A stretch of DNA of 64,000 nucleotides. Origin: Roseovarius bejariae (GTDB taxonomy: Bacteria; Pseudomonadota; Alphaproteobacteria; Rhodobacterales; Rhodobacteraceae). The stretch is from assembly GCF_009669325.1 (NCBI RefSeq), contig NZ_SZWE01000001.1, forward strand, positions 2,051,501 through 2,115,500, given 5' to 3'. The translations under genes were made by a program, and so were the position numbers. Under the pieces are notes generated by a model, which made no database searches, was not told the origin of the DNA, and saw only the letters and a program-made list of their open reading frames with translations. Shown here piece after piece: positions 16,854 through 26,215 of this stretch (positions within the stretch are counted from its first letter, which is position 1; each line of letters begins with the position of its first letter).

Positions 16854-19565
16854 CTAGGCCAAGCGTCCGTGACAATGCTTGAATTTTTTACCTGATCCAC
16901 AGGGGCAGGCCTCGTTCCGGCCCGGGTTGCCCCATGTCGAGGGGTCGGTCTCGTCAAAGTTCTGCGCGGTGCCTTCCTGCCCGGGTTCGGCCACCTTGCT
17001 GCCCGGTTGGCGGGCCTTGGCGGCCTCCTCCATCTGGGCGCGCTGTTCCTCGATCTGGGCCAGCATGGCCTGCTGTTCTTCTTCGGTCATGGGCCGGATC
17101 TGCGACAGGCGTTGGGTCACGTCCTGCCGCAGGCTGTCCAGCATGGTTTCAAACAGTTGGAAGGCTTCGTTCTTGTATTCGTTCAGCGGATCGCGCTGTG
17201 CGTAGCCACGGAAGCCCACGACGCTGCGCAGGTGCTCCAGCGTCAGAAGGTGCTCGCGCCATTTCTGGTCGATGGCCTGCAAGAGGATCTGTTTTTCGAT
17301 GGCGCGCATGTTCTCGGGGCCGAAGGCCGCGGCCTTCTGCGCCATCATGTCGTCGGCGGCATTCTCAAGGCGTTCGGCGATGTCATCGTCGTCCACGCCT
17401 TCCTCATCGGCCCAGTCCTTAACCGGCAGGTCCATGTTGAGCTGTTCCATGACCGCGGCATGAAGCCCCTCGGTATCCCACTGATCGGCATAGGTTTTCG
17501 GCGGCATGTATTCTTCGACCAGATCGTCGATCACCTCGCCGCGCATGTCCTGTACGATTTCCGACAGGTCCTCGGCCTTCATGATATCCAGACGCTGGTT
17601 GAAGATCACCTTGCGCTGTTCGTTCATCACGTCGTCGAACTTCAACAACTGCTTGCGGATGTCGAAGTTGCGCCCTTCCACCTTGGCCTGCGCGCGTTCC
17701 AGCGATTTGTTGACCCATGGGTGAACGATCGCCTCGCCTTCCTTCATGCCCAGCGTGGACAGCACCTTTTCAAGGCGCTCCGAGCCGAAGATGCGCATCA
17801 GGTCGTCATCCAGCGACAGGAAGAAGGCCGAGCGCCCCGGATCCCCCTGACGGCCCGACCGGCCGCGCAACTGGTTGTCGATCCGGCGGCTTTCGTGGCG
17901 TTCGGTGGCCAGCACGAACAGGCCCCCGGCCTCTTTCACCGCTTCCTCGTCCTTGGCGTGCTCGGCTTCGATCTTTTCGCGGATCGCTTCGGGGTCGCCC
18001 TCGGGGCTGGCCTCCAGCGCCTCCATGATCTTGAAATCGACATTGCCGCCCAGTTTGATGTCGGTGCCGCGCCCGGCCATGTTGGTGGCGATGGTCACCG
18101 CGCCCAGCTTCCCGGCATCGGCGACGATCTGCGCCTCCTGCTCGTGCTGGCGCGCGTTCAACACGTTGTGCTTGATCTTCGCCTGCGTCAAAAGCTGGCT
18201 CAGCACCTCGGATTTTTCGATCGAGGTGGTGCCGACAAGGATCGGCTGACCCTTCTCATGCGCCTCGCGGATCGACTCCACGATGGCGTTGAATTTCTCC
18301 TGCGCGGTGCGATACACCGCGTCGTCCTCGTCAAGTCGCGCGATGGGCTTGTTGGTGGGCACCTCGACCACGCCAAGGCCGTAGATTTCGGCGAATTCCT
18401 CGGCCTCGGTGGCGGCGGTGCCGGTCATCCCCGACAGCTTTTCATAAAGGCGGAAATAGTTCTGGAAGGTCACCTGCGCCAACGTGACGTTCTCGGGCTT
18501 GATCTCACAGCCTTCCTTGGCCTCGATGGCCTGATGCAGGCCCTCGGACAGGCGCCGCCCGGCCATCATCCGGCCGGTGAACTCGTCGATCAGCATCACC
18601 TCGCCGTCGCGCACGATGTAATCGCGATCCTTCAGGAACAGTTTATGCGCCCGAAGCCCCTGGTTGACGTGGTGCACGATGGTGGTGCTTTCGGGGTCGT
18701 AAAGCGATTGCCCCTCGTCCAGCAGACCCTTGGAATGCAGCAGTTCTTCCAGATACTCGTTGCCTTCATCGGTGAAGGTCACGCTCTTGGCTTTTTCGTC
18801 GATGGTGTAATGCTCGTCCGTCAGATCGGGAATCAGCGCATCAATCGCGACATACAGGTCGCTGCGGTCCTGCGCCGGGCCGGAAATGATCAGCGGCGTC
18901 CGCGCCTCGTCGATCAGGATGCTATCCACCTCGTCGACGATGGCAAAATGGTGCCCGCGCTGGCTCATTTCCTCAAGCGAGGATTTCATGTTGTCGCGCA
19001 GGTAATCGAAGCCAAGCTCGTTGTTGGTGGCATAGGTGATGTCGGCGGCATAGGCCTGTTGTTTTTCATCGTCGGGCTGCTGCGGATAGACCACCCCGGT
19101 GCTCAGGCCCAGGGCACCGTAAACCTTGCTCATCCACTCGGCGTCGCGGCGGGCGAGGTAATCGTTGACCGTCACGATATGCACGCCCTTGCCGGTCAGC
19201 GCGTTGAGGTAGGCGGGGAAGGTGGCAACAAGGGTTTTGCCCTCGCCGGTCTTCATCTCGGAAATATTGCCTTGGTGCAGGAAGATACCGCCCATCAACT
19301 GTACGTCGAAGGCCCGCAGGCCCAGTGTGCGGCGTGCCCCTTCGCGACAGTTGGCAAAGGCCTCGGGCAGGATGGCATCAAGGCTTTCGCCGTTTTCGAT
19401 CCGGGCTTTGAATTCCGCCGTTTTCTCGATCAGCCCGTCGTCGCTCAGGGATTCGTACTCGGGTTCCAGTGCGTTGATCTTGGCGACCAGAGGGCGTGTC
19501 GCCTTGATCTTGCGGTCATTCGCGGTGCCGAAGATCTTCTTGGCGACGGTTCCAATACCCAACAT
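16854..19565 (-). CDS. secA: Preprotein translocase ATPase SecA
   Basis: 903 residues, full length. The DEAD motor is complete: Walker A in [22 protein letters not shown], and Walker B-type [20 protein letters not shown]2 shows [14 protein letters not shown] and [15 protein letters not shown]-terminal zinc-binding SEC-C tail ([19 protein letters not shown]) binds SecB. It drives secretion of unfolded precursors through SecYEG. The gene is divergent from a secreted parvulin. Confidence 0.98.
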   Translation of the reverse strand: MLGIGTVAKKIFGTANDRKIKATRPLVAKINALEPEYESLSDDGLIEKTAEFKARIENGESLDAILPEAFANCREGARRTLGLRAFDVQLMGGIFLHQGNISEMKTGEGKTLVATFPAYLNALTGKGVHIVTVNDYLARRDAEWMSKVYGALGLSTGVVYPQQPDDEKQQAYAADITYATNNELGFDYLRDNMKSSLEEMSQRGHHFAIVDEVDSILIDEARTPLIISGPAQDRSDLYVAIDALIPDLTDEHYTIDEKAKSVTFTDEGNEYLEELLHSKGLLDEGQSLYDPESTTIVHHVNQGLRAHKLFLKDRDYIVRDGEVMLIDEFTGRMMAGRRLSEGLHQAIEAKEGCEIKPENVTLAQVTFQNYFRLYEKLSGMTGTAATEAEEFAEIYGLGVVEVPTNKPIARLDEDDAVYRTAQEKFNAIVESIREAHEKGQPILVGTTSIEKSEVLSQLLTQAKIKHNVLNARQHEQEAQIVADAGKLGAVTIATNMAGRGTDIKLGGNVDFKIMEALEASPEGDPEAIREKIEAEHAKDEEAVKEAGGLFVLATERHESRRIDNQLRGRSGRQGDPGRSAFFLSLDDDLMRIFGSERLEKVLSTLGMKEGEAIVHPWVNKSLERAQAKVEGRNFDIRKQLLKFDDVMNEQRKVIFNQRLDIMKAEDLSEIVQDMRGEVIDDLVEEYMPPKTYADQWDTEGLHAAVMEQLNMDLPVKDWADEEGVDDDDIAERLENAADDMMAQKAAAFGPENMRAIEKQILLQAIDQKWREHLLTLEHLRSVVGFRGYAQRDPLNEYKNEAFQLFETMLDSLRQDVTQRLSQIRPMTEEEQQAMLAQIEEQRAQMEEAAKARQPGSKVAEPGQEGTAQNFDETDPSTWGNPGRNEACPCGSGKKFKHCHGRLA

Positions 19566-19757
19566 GTGCTATCCGTTCCGGTCTTTTGCTTTTTCGTGAA
19601 AGGCAATTGCTTGCCCCGTCTGGCCCGCCACCCTAGAACAGGCATGGAATGGCGGCTTTGCCTTGGCTTTCAAGGCGATGTAAGGGGCCGCTGAATAAGT
19701 GTCAACGTCACGCAAGGCCGCGTGCCGGGCAGCCTCGAACGCAAGGAAAGGTCTTTC

Positions 19758-20615
19758 ATGCTTATCCGTCCGTCTTTTTTCTCCGCCGCCGCACTCGCCC
19801 TGGGGCTTGCCACCGCCGCCCCCGCCACGGCACAGGATGCGCCCGACCCCGAAACCGTGGTGGCCACGGTGGATGGCACCGACATCACGCTGGGCCACAT
19901 GATCGCCCTGCGCTCCAGCCTGCCACAGCAATACAACCAACTGCCCCCCGAGGTGCTGTTCAACGGCATTCTTGAGCAACTGGTACAGCAAACCCTGCTG
20001 ATGCAGGATTTCGAAGGCGAGCTTTCCCGCCAGGCCGAGCTGTTGATCGAAAACGAACGCCGCGCCGTGATCGCCGGTGAGGTCATCACCGATGTGATGG
20101 GCGGCGATCTGGATGCCGAGGCCGTGCAGGCCGCCTATGACGAAAAATACGGCAGCGCCGAGGAAGAAACCGAATACAGGGCCGCGCATATCCTCGTCGA
20201 GACCGAGGAGGAGGCAAAGGCCCTGATCGAAGAACTGGAAGGCGGGGCCGATTTCACCGCGCTGGCACAGGAAAAATCCGTCGGCCCGTCGGGCGCCAAC
20301 GGCGGCGATCTGGGCTGGTTCGGTGAGGGCACCATGGTGGAATCCTTCTTCAACGCCGTGACCGAGCTTGAGGTCGGCGCCCTGTCCGCGCCCGTGCAAA
20401 CGCAATTCGGCTGGCATGTGATCAAGCTCAACGAAACCCGGATCAAGGAACAGCCCAGCCTTGATGAGGTGCGCGCCCAACTGGAAGAGGAACTGCGTCA
20501 GGCCGCCTTCGAAGAGCATGTCAAAACCCTTGAAGCCGGGGCCGAGATTGAGCGCGCCGATACTTCGGGCATCGACCCCACGGCCATCAACGACATGACC
20601 CTGCTGGAGGACTGA
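19758..20615 (+). CDS. Periplasmic parvulin-type peptidyl-prolyl cis-trans isomerase
   Basis: 285 residues. A signal peptide ends near ATAQDAPD, and a SurA-like N-terminal helical part follows. The PpiC rotamase domain spans about 130-240 (AAHILVETEEEAKALIEELE, GPSGANGGDLGWFGEGTMV, TQFGWHVIKLNETR). It assists folding of exported proteins, which fits its position divergent from secA. The ATG at 19758 is chosen because it begins the signal peptide. argJ follows 3 bp after the stop. Confidence 0.92.
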   Translation: MLIRPSFFSAAALALGLATAAPATAQDAPDPETVVATVDGTDITLGHMIALRSSLPQQYNQLPPEVLFNGILEQLVQQTLLMQDFEGELSRQAELLIENERRAVIAGEVITDVMGGDLDAEAVQAAYDEKYGSAEEETEYRAAHILVETEEEAKALIEELEGGADFTALAQEKSVGPSGANGGDLGWFGEGTMVESFFNAVTELEVGALSAPVQTQFGWHVIKLNETRIKEQPSLDEVRAQLEEELRQAAFEEHVKTLEAGAEIERADTSGIDPTAINDMTLLED

Positions 20616-20618
20616 TCC

Positions 20619-21848
20619 ATGGGTGCCACGCCGCCGCGTTCCCCCTTGGCCCCTGCGGCCTTTCCCGCATTGCCCGAGGTGGGCGGGCTCAGTCTTGCCA
20701 CCATCGAAGCCGGCGTTCGTTACGAAGGCCGGACCGATGTGATGCTGGCGCGGCTGGCCCCCGGAAGCGTGGTTGCCGGGGCCTTTACCCGCTCGGCCAC
20801 GCGCTCGGCCAACGTGCTGGATTGTCAGGCCAAGATCGGCACACACTCCGACGAGGGGGCGGCGATCATCGTCAATTCCGGCAACTCAAACGCCTTCACC
20901 GGCAAGGCCGGGGATGGCTCGGTTTCCGCGATTTGCGAGGCGGTGGCGAAAGCCACCGGCCTGCCCGCTTCGCGCGTTTTCACCTCGGCCACCGGGGTCA
21001 TCGGCGAACGCCTGCCGCATGACCGGATCACCGGCAAGGTCAAGGATCTGACTGCGGCCCTCGGCTCCGCCTCGCTCGAAGATGCCGCCACCGCCATCAT
21101 GACGACCGATACCTTCCCCAAGGGCGCGGGCACCACGATTCACATTGACGGGCAACCCGTGCATATCGCGGGCATCGCCAAGGGTTCGGGCATGATCGCG
21201 CCGGATATGGCGACGATGCTGGTCTATATCTTCACCGATGCCGCGATTGATCAGCCGACCTTGCAAACCATGGTTTCGGCCCTCAACGACAAGACCTTCA
21301 ACTGCATCACCGTCGATAGCGACACCTCCACTTCCGACACGCTTCTGGTGGGGGCCACCGGGGCCTCGGGCATCCGCGTGACCGACACCAGCGTCGGCTT
21401 CATGGAGGGGCTGCGCAGCGTGATGTTGGACCTTGCCCATCAGGTCGTGCGCGACGGCGAGGGGGCCACGAAATTCGTCGAGGTTTCGGTTACTGGCGCG
21501 GCCAGCGATGCCGATGCCCGCACCCATGCGCTTGCCATCGCCAATTCGCCCCTCGTCAAAACCGCCATCGCGGGGGAAGACCCCAACTGGGGCCGGGTGG
21601 TCATGGCCGTCGGCAAATCCGGCGCCAAGGCCGACCGCGACACCCTGTCGATCTGGTTCGGCGACACGCTGGTCGCCAAGGATGGTTGGGTCAGCCCCGA
21701 CTACAGCGAGGAAAAGGCCGCCGCCTACATGAAGAACTCCGAACTGGTGCTGCATGTGGACCTTGGCCTTGGCGGCGGCACCGCCCATGTCTGGACCTGC
21801 GATCTGACCCACGGGTATATCGAGATCAACGCGGATTACCGTTCATGA
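20619..21848 (+). CDS. argJ: Bifunctional glutamate N-acetyltransferase / N-acetylornithine acetyltransferase ArgJ
   Basis: 409 residues. The precursor self-cleaves at the Ala-Thr bond inside MIAPDMATMLVYIFTDA; the Thr becomes the N-terminal nucleophile of the beta chain. The oxyanion-hole TSATGVIGERLP and the C-terminal GEDPNWGRV segment are conserved. It transfers acetyl from N-acetylornithine to glutamate (cyclic arginine synthesis) and may also use acetyl-CoA. The start is 3 bp after the parvulin stop, and the stop overlaps the mutT start. Confidence 0.96.
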   Translation: MGATPPRSPLAPAAFPALPEVGGLSLATIEAGVRYEGRTDVMLARLAPGSVVAGAFTRSATRSANVLDCQAKIGTHSDEGAAIIVNSGNSNAFTGKAGDGSVSAICEAVAKATGLPASRVFTSATGVIGERLPHDRITGKVKDLTAALGSASLEDAATAIMTTDTFPKGAGTTIHIDGQPVHIAGIAKGSGMIAPDMATMLVYIFTDAAIDQPTLQTMVSALNDKTFNCITVDSDTSTSDTLLVGATGASGIRVTDTSVGFMEGLRSVMLDLAHQVVRDGEGATKFVEVSVTGAASDADARTHALAIANSPLVKTAIAGEDPNWGRVVMAVGKSGAKADRDTLSIWFGDTLVAKDGWVSPDYSEEKAAAYMKNSELVLHVDLGLGGGTAHVWTCDLTHGYIEINADYRS

Positions 21849-22243
21849 AGACCGTTCTTGTCTCGGCCGTGGCCCTGATCGATGTCGATGGCCGTATCCT
21901 TCTGACCCAACGCCCCGAAGGCAAATCCATGGCGGGCCTGTGGGAGTTTCCGGGCGGCAAGGTGGAACCCGGCGAAACCCCTGAACACGCCCTGATCCGT
22001 GAGTTGCAGGAGGAGTTGGGCATCGACACTTGGGAAAGCTGCCTCGCGCCGCTGACCTTCGCCAGCCATTCTTACGAAGACTTCCACCTGCTTATGCCGC
22101 TCTATGCCTGCCGCAAGTGGGAGGGCTTCCCGCAAGGCCGCGAGGGGCAAACCCTGAAATGGGCGCGGGTGAACGAGCTGCGCGACTATCCCATGCCGCC
22201 CGCCGACATCCCCCTTATCCCGATCCTGCGCGACTGGCTCTGA
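21845..22243 (+). CDS. mutT: MutT-type Nudix hydrolase (8-oxo-dGTP diphosphatase)
   Basis: 132 residues. The Nudix box is intact: GGKVEPGETPEHALIRELQE followed by ELGI. The family removes oxidised dGTP from the nucleotide pool and so prevents transversions. It shares an ATGA overlap with argJ, so expression is coupled. Confidence 0.9.
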   Translation: MKTVLVSAVALIDVDGRILLTQRPEGKSMAGLWEFPGGKVEPGETPEHALIRELQEELGIDTWESCLAPLTFASHSYEDFHLLMPLYACRKWEGFPQGREGQTLKWARVNELRDYPMPPADIPLIPILRDWL

Positions 22244-22333
22244 CACAGCGGAAACCCTGACTTGACCGCTGTCATGGCGCACGGTTCACTTTTCATGTGA
22301 ACTGTCACGGCCAGATGGCCGGAAAGGGGACCC

Positions 22334-22972
22334 ATGAAGAACTCCGATCAGATCGCCGCCTTCGTGCACGAGGCGCTGAACGCGGGCCGCTCGCGCACCG
22401 AGATTCAACAAGCCCTGCATCAGGCCGGTTGGACCAACAGCGAAATCGACACCGGCCTCAAGGCATGGGACGATACCGCTTTCTTGCCGCCCGTCCCGCT
22501 TCCGCGCCCCTTTGTTTCGGCGCGCGAGTCCTTTCTGTATGGCCTGATCTTCATCGCGCTGGGCATGACCGCATGGCATCTGGTGATGCTGGGGATCAAC
22601 CTGATCGACTATGCCTGGCCCGACCCGGATGGAACGGGCGGCAGATTCTATCGACTGTCCTCGATACGCTGGTCCATGGCGACGCTGATCGTCTTTTTCC
22701 CGCTTTTCGCATGGCTCAACCGCCGGGCGGAACGTGCGACCATGGCCGACATGGGGCTGCGTCGTTCGGTTGTACGCAAATGGGTGGGCTATATCGTCCT
22801 GTTCCTTGCCGCGCTGTCGCTTCTGGGCACCCTCGTTTTCGTGCTTTTCACCTTTCTGGATGGCGAGGCAACGCTTCAATTCCTTGCCAAGTCCGCCGTG
22901 GTGGCGGCGGTGTCGGGGGTGATCTTTCTCTATTACCGGGCGCAACTGGCGGAGGACGGCGATGGCGAATAA
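22334..22972 (+). CDS. DUF5671-type membrane protein
   Basis: 212 residues. A soluble N-terminal helical segment (SDQIAAFVHEALNAGRSRTE, ALHQAGWTNSEID) resembles a small UBA-like domain. About four transmembrane helices follow (LYGLIFIALGMTAWHLVMLG, TLIVFFPLFAWL, YIVLFLAALSLLGTLVFVLF, VVAAVSGVIFLYY). This layout matches DUF5671 proteins, which have no known function. The ATG at 22334 has GGAAAGGGGAC before it. The last 11 bp overlap the next gene. Confidence 0.75.
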   Translation: MKNSDQIAAFVHEALNAGRSRTEIQQALHQAGWTNSEIDTGLKAWDDTAFLPPVPLPRPFVSARESFLYGLIFIALGMTAWHLVMLGINLIDYAWPDPDGTGGRFYRLSSIRWSMATLIVFFPLFAWLNRRAERATMADMGLRRSVVRKWVGYIVLFLAALSLLGTLVFVLFTFLDGEATLQFLAKSAVVAAVSGVIFLYYRAQLAEDGDGE

Positions 22973-23351
22973 GGCGCTTCCCCAATTCCTGCTCTGTGCC
23001 GGTGTCGCGGCGGCTTTGGCTGCCGGGTTCTGGCTCATTGGTGGGCCTGAAATCGCGCGCATGGAAAACCGCGACCAAAGGCGCATGGCAGATTTACACG
23101 CCCTTCAGGGCCATGTGACCTGCCTTGCCAGAACCACGGGCAAGGCCCTGCCGCAGGGGCTGGACGAGACCCGGGATTGCCCGGCGCCGCAACTGACGGA
23201 CCGGCTTACCGATGAACCCTATCGCTATGCGCGCCTGTCTGAGAGCGCCTACGAGGTCTGCGCCGCGTTCGAGTTGCCGGAGCGGCTGCATCCCTCGCCG
23301 CGGTTCGATGCCGAAACGGGCTGCTTGCACGGCACCTACACCCCGGATTGA
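22962..23351 (+). CDS. Hypothetical single-pass membrane/periplasmic protein
   Basis: 129 residues with an N-terminal helix (FLLCAGVAAALAAGFWLI). The soluble remainder holds four cysteines (HVTCLAR, TRDCPAP, YEVCAAF, TGCLHG) that could pair as disulfides outside the membrane. No family recognised. The start overlaps the DUF5671-type gene by 11 bp, so the two are probably co-translated and may act together. Confidence 0.7.
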   Translation: MANKALPQFLLCAGVAAALAAGFWLIGGPEIARMENRDQRRMADLHALQGHVTCLARTTGKALPQGLDETRDCPAPQLTDRLTDEPYRYARLSESAYEVCAAFELPERLHPSPRFDAETGCLHGTYTPD

Positions 23352-23352
23352 C

Positions 23353-24093
23353 CTACACCCCGGCGACTGCCGCCGCCTCTTCCAGAAGCGGGGCCAGACG
23401 TTCGGCCCAAGCCGCCTGATCCGCCTCGGCCTCGATCAGGTCATTGCGCAACTCGATCAATACATTGGGCCGCTGATAGGCAATCGCGTGGCGGGCGATG
23501 GCATCGCCCGGCAGGTGCCCGCCATAGGGCTGGTTTTCCCCGATGCACAGGTCATGTTCCTGATGCAGACGGTTGATCAACGGGCGGCTCAGCCGCTCGT
23601 CGGCGGCATAAAGCACCCCCACGTGCCACGGGCGGGGCGGGCGCCCCTGAAGTTGCGGCGTGAAACTGTGGATCGAGACAATCACGGTATCGTCACGCCG
23701 CGCGGCCAGTTCGGCCAGGGCCGTGTGATAGGGCCGGTAACAACGATTGAGGCGCAATTCCTGCTCCTCGTTCCCCGCGTGCCGATTGGCCGGGATAATC
23801 GTCCCGTCATAGAGCTTCATCAAAAGCGTCGGGTCATCTTCGCCCCGGTTCGGATCTATCACGAGGCGCGAGAAATTCGACTCGATCACCGGTGCATCCA
23901 GCGCCGCACCCAATCCCCGCGCCAGCCCCGCCGCGCCGACGTCATAGGCGATATGCCGGGTCATATCCGCCTCGGCCAGCCCAAGGCTTCCGCCGCCCAC
24001 GAAGGGCGGCACGGTATTGGCCGCATGGTCGCAAGTGATAAGCCAACGCGCGGGGCGATCCGCCCCTTCGATGAAAAACGGGATGTACGTCAT
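23353..24093 (-). CDS. N-formylglutamate amidohydrolase family protein
   Basis: 246 residues. Family segments are LITCDHAANTVPPF, the metal/substrate region VIESNFSRLVIDPNRGEDDP, and VSIHSFTPQL. HutG-type enzymes release glutamate and formate from N-formylglutamate at the end of histidine breakdown, but no hut genes are nearby, so other acyl-amino acids are possible. The ATG at 24093 is chosen; the frame extends 8 codons upstream. It is convergent with the preceding gene (1 bp apart). Confidence 0.85.
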   Translation of the reverse strand: MTYIPFFIEGADRPARWLITCDHAANTVPPFVGGGSLGLAEADMTRHIAYDVGAAGLARGLGAALDAPVIESNFSRLVIDPNRGEDDPTLLMKLYDGTIIPANRHAGNEEQELRLNRCYRPYHTALAELAARRDDTVIVSIHSFTPQLQGRPPRPWHVGVLYAADERLSRPLINRLHQEHDLCIGENQPYGGHLPGDAIARHAIAYQRPNVLIELRNDLIEAEADQAAWAERLAPLLEEAAAVAGV

Positions 24094-24172
24094 GCGCCTG
24101 TCATGTCCTTTGCGCACGGTCTATGACAGTTGCACACGGAAGTGAAATGGGTAATAACCGAACCATGAACCT

Positions 24173-24184
24173 GTTAGCGCTAAC
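24173..24184. promoter_or_regulatory. Perfect palindrome GTTAGCGCTAAC in the hutG-like/pyk divergent region
   Basis: The 12-bp palindrome GTTAGCGCTAAC, flanked as CT-palindrome-TG, has the shape of a LacI/GalR-family operator with a central CpG. LacI-type regulators of central carbon flow (CceR in Rhodobacter, PckR in Sinorhizobium) are known to control glycolytic genes. It lies 112 bp before pyk and 80 bp before the amidohydrolase start. Confidence 0.6.
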
Positions 24185-24295
24185 TGAAGCTTTGACCAAA
24201 GCCAATTTAAACCGGCGACCCATTGACAGAAGCGCCCCGGCGCGGGACACCCAAGCCAACAACAAGATGACCCAAGATCACAAGGACACCCCCGC

Positions 24296-25741
24296 ATGAG
24301 ACGCCACCGCAACGTCAAGATCGTGGCCACGCTTGGCCCTTCCTCCTCGGATTACGATACGATCCGCGCGCTGCACGAGGCCGGGGCAGATGTCTTTCGC
24401 CTGAACATGAGCCACGGCATCCACGACGAGATCGCCGAGAAACACCGCATCATCCGGCAGGTCGAAGAAGAACTGCAAAGCCCGATCGCCATCCTCGCCG
24501 ACCTGCAAGGCCCCAAGCTGCGCGTCGGCACCTTCGCCAATGGCGAAGAGGAACTGGAGGACGGCGCGCCCTTCCTCCTTGATCTGGACGAGACCGAGGG
24601 CGACGCCACCCGCGTCTGCCTGCCCCACCCGGAAATTTTCGCGGCCCTCGAAGTGGGTGCGACCCTGCTGGTCAATGATGGCAAGATCCGCCTGCGCGTC
24701 ACCGACTGCGGCAAGGATTTCGCCCAGACCGAGGTTGTCATCGGCGGCACCATTTCCAACCGCAAGGGCGTCAATGTCCCCGACGTGGTGCTGCCGCTGG
24801 CCGCCCTGTCGGAAAAGGACCGCAAGGATCTTGAGTTCGTTTGCGAGCTTGGCGTCGATTGGCTCGCGCTCAGTTTTGTACAACGCGCCGAGGACGTGAC
24901 CGAGGCCCGCGACCTGGCCAAGGGCCGCGCCGCGATCCTGTCGAAGATTGAAAAACCCGCCGCGGTGGACCGCTTCGATGCCATTCTCGAAGCCTCCGAC
25001 GGCATCATGGTGGCGCGCGGTGATCTGGGCGTGGAATTGCCGGTTCAGAACGTGCCGCCCATTCAAAAGCGCCTCGTGCGCAAATGCCGCTCGATGGCCA
25101 AGCCGGTGATCGTCGCCACCCAGATGCTGGAATCGATGATTGAATCGCCCATGCCCACCCGCGCCGAGGTCTCGGATGTGGCCACCGCCATCTACGAAGG
25201 CTCCGACGCGATCATGCTGTCGGCGGAATCGGCGGCGGGCGATTACCCGGTCGAGGCCGTGACCACCATGGATAACGTCGCCCGCGAGGTCGAGGATGAC
25301 CCGACCTACCGCGAAGTCATCGAAGCCTCGCGCCGGGCCGAGCGTACAACCGTGGCCGACGGCATCGTCGCCGCCGCCCGCGAGATCGCGGAAACCACCG
25401 ACATCAAGGCGATCTGCTGTTTCACCCAGTCGGGCACGACCGCCCTGCTGACCGCCCGCGAACGGCCCCGCGTGCCGATCATTGCCATGACCAACATGCG
25501 CGGGACCGCGCGGCGGCTGGCCCTGACCTGGGGGGTGAACTGCGTGATGACGGGCGAGCTTGAGCGCTTCAAACAGGCGGTACTCAGCGCCGCGCGCGCC
25601 GCCCGCGAACAAGGCTATGCCGAACCGCTGGATCAGATCGTGGTGACCGCCGGTGTCCCCTTCAACGTGCCGGGCACCACCAACATCCTGCGCGTGGCGC
25701 CCTGTCAGGAAAGTTTGATTTACTCGACGGAACCGGGCTAA
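24296..25741 (+). CDS. pyk: Pyruvate kinase
   Basis: 481 residues. Conserved parts are VKIVATLGPSSSDYDTIR, FRLNMSHG, the signature region ILSKIEKPAAVDRFDAI with DGIMVARGDLGVELP, and YEGSDAIMLSAESAAGDYP. It converts phosphoenolpyruvate and ADP to pyruvate and ATP, the last glycolytic step. A candidate LacI-type operator lies in its promoter region. A small membrane protein gene follows after 41 bp. Confidence 0.97.
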   Translation: MRRHRNVKIVATLGPSSSDYDTIRALHEAGADVFRLNMSHGIHDEIAEKHRIIRQVEEELQSPIAILADLQGPKLRVGTFANGEEELEDGAPFLLDLDETEGDATRVCLPHPEIFAALEVGATLLVNDGKIRLRVTDCGKDFAQTEVVIGGTISNRKGVNVPDVVLPLAALSEKDRKDLEFVCELGVDWLALSFVQRAEDVTEARDLAKGRAAILSKIEKPAAVDRFDAILEASDGIMVARGDLGVELPVQNVPPIQKRLVRKCRSMAKPVIVATQMLESMIESPMPTRAEVSDVATAIYEGSDAIMLSAESAAGDYPVEAVTTMDNVAREVEDDPTYREVIEASRRAERTTVADGIVAAAREIAETTDIKAICCFTQSGTTALLTARERPRVPIIAMTNMRGTARRLALTWGVNCVMTGELERFKQAVLSAARAAREQGYAEPLDQIVVTAGVPFNVPGTTNILRVAPCQESLIYSTEPG

Positions 25742-25782
25742 GATTCGTTCCCATAAATGCAACTCTTTGCAGGAGCGTCACC

Positions 25783-26007
25783 ATGGACCCCGACCTTGCC
25801 TTTGTCATTGGCCTTGTTCTGGGGGTCTTTGCCATTCTGTCGCTCGTGTCCGCCATCACCGACGCCCGCGCGCCGCGGGTTGCTGCCTTTACGATCGTGG
25901 CAAGTGGCGCGCTCCTTGTCTGGGCCATTGCGAACAAGCCGGGCGGCTACAGTATCAACGACATTCCCGATACCTTCCTGCGCGTGGTGGCAAAATACCT
26001 AGCCTGA
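25783..26007 (+). CDS. Small two-helix membrane protein
   Basis: 74 residues with two hydrophobic segments (FVIGLVLGVFAILSLVSAI and AAFTIVASGALLVWAIA) and a short polar C terminus (NDIPDTFLRVVAKYLA). The start has GCAGGAG nine bases upstream. It directly follows pyk and is probably co-transcribed. Function unknown. Confidence 0.72.
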   Translation: MDPDLAFVIGLVLGVFAILSLVSAITDARAPRVAAFTIVASGALLVWAIANKPGGYSINDIPDTFLRVVAKYLA

Positions 26008-26215
26008 AGGCGGCAGGCTTGTGCCGTGGCTGCTTTGCCAATCGGGGTGCAAGGCTTATCACCCCATTTAGAGGTCTGAGAGCAGGATAGAATTACGGGT
26101 CAAAGGGTGGTGGGCTTGATCCGAATTCGGCTGCCTGTTTCTGGACGACTGTATTTTTTGTGCCTTTTTTGGCATACTTGACGCCTTGATGAGGATTGAA
26201 AAAGAAGGCGCCCCC

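Noticed and set aside
17007..19694. 895-codon open frame antisense to secA
   Set aside because: secA on the other strand has every family motif; the antisense frame is a by-product of high GC codon use and shows no domain.
24278..25762. 494-codon open frame antisense to pyk
   Set aside because: Shadow of a clear pyruvate kinase gene; no ribosome site or domain.
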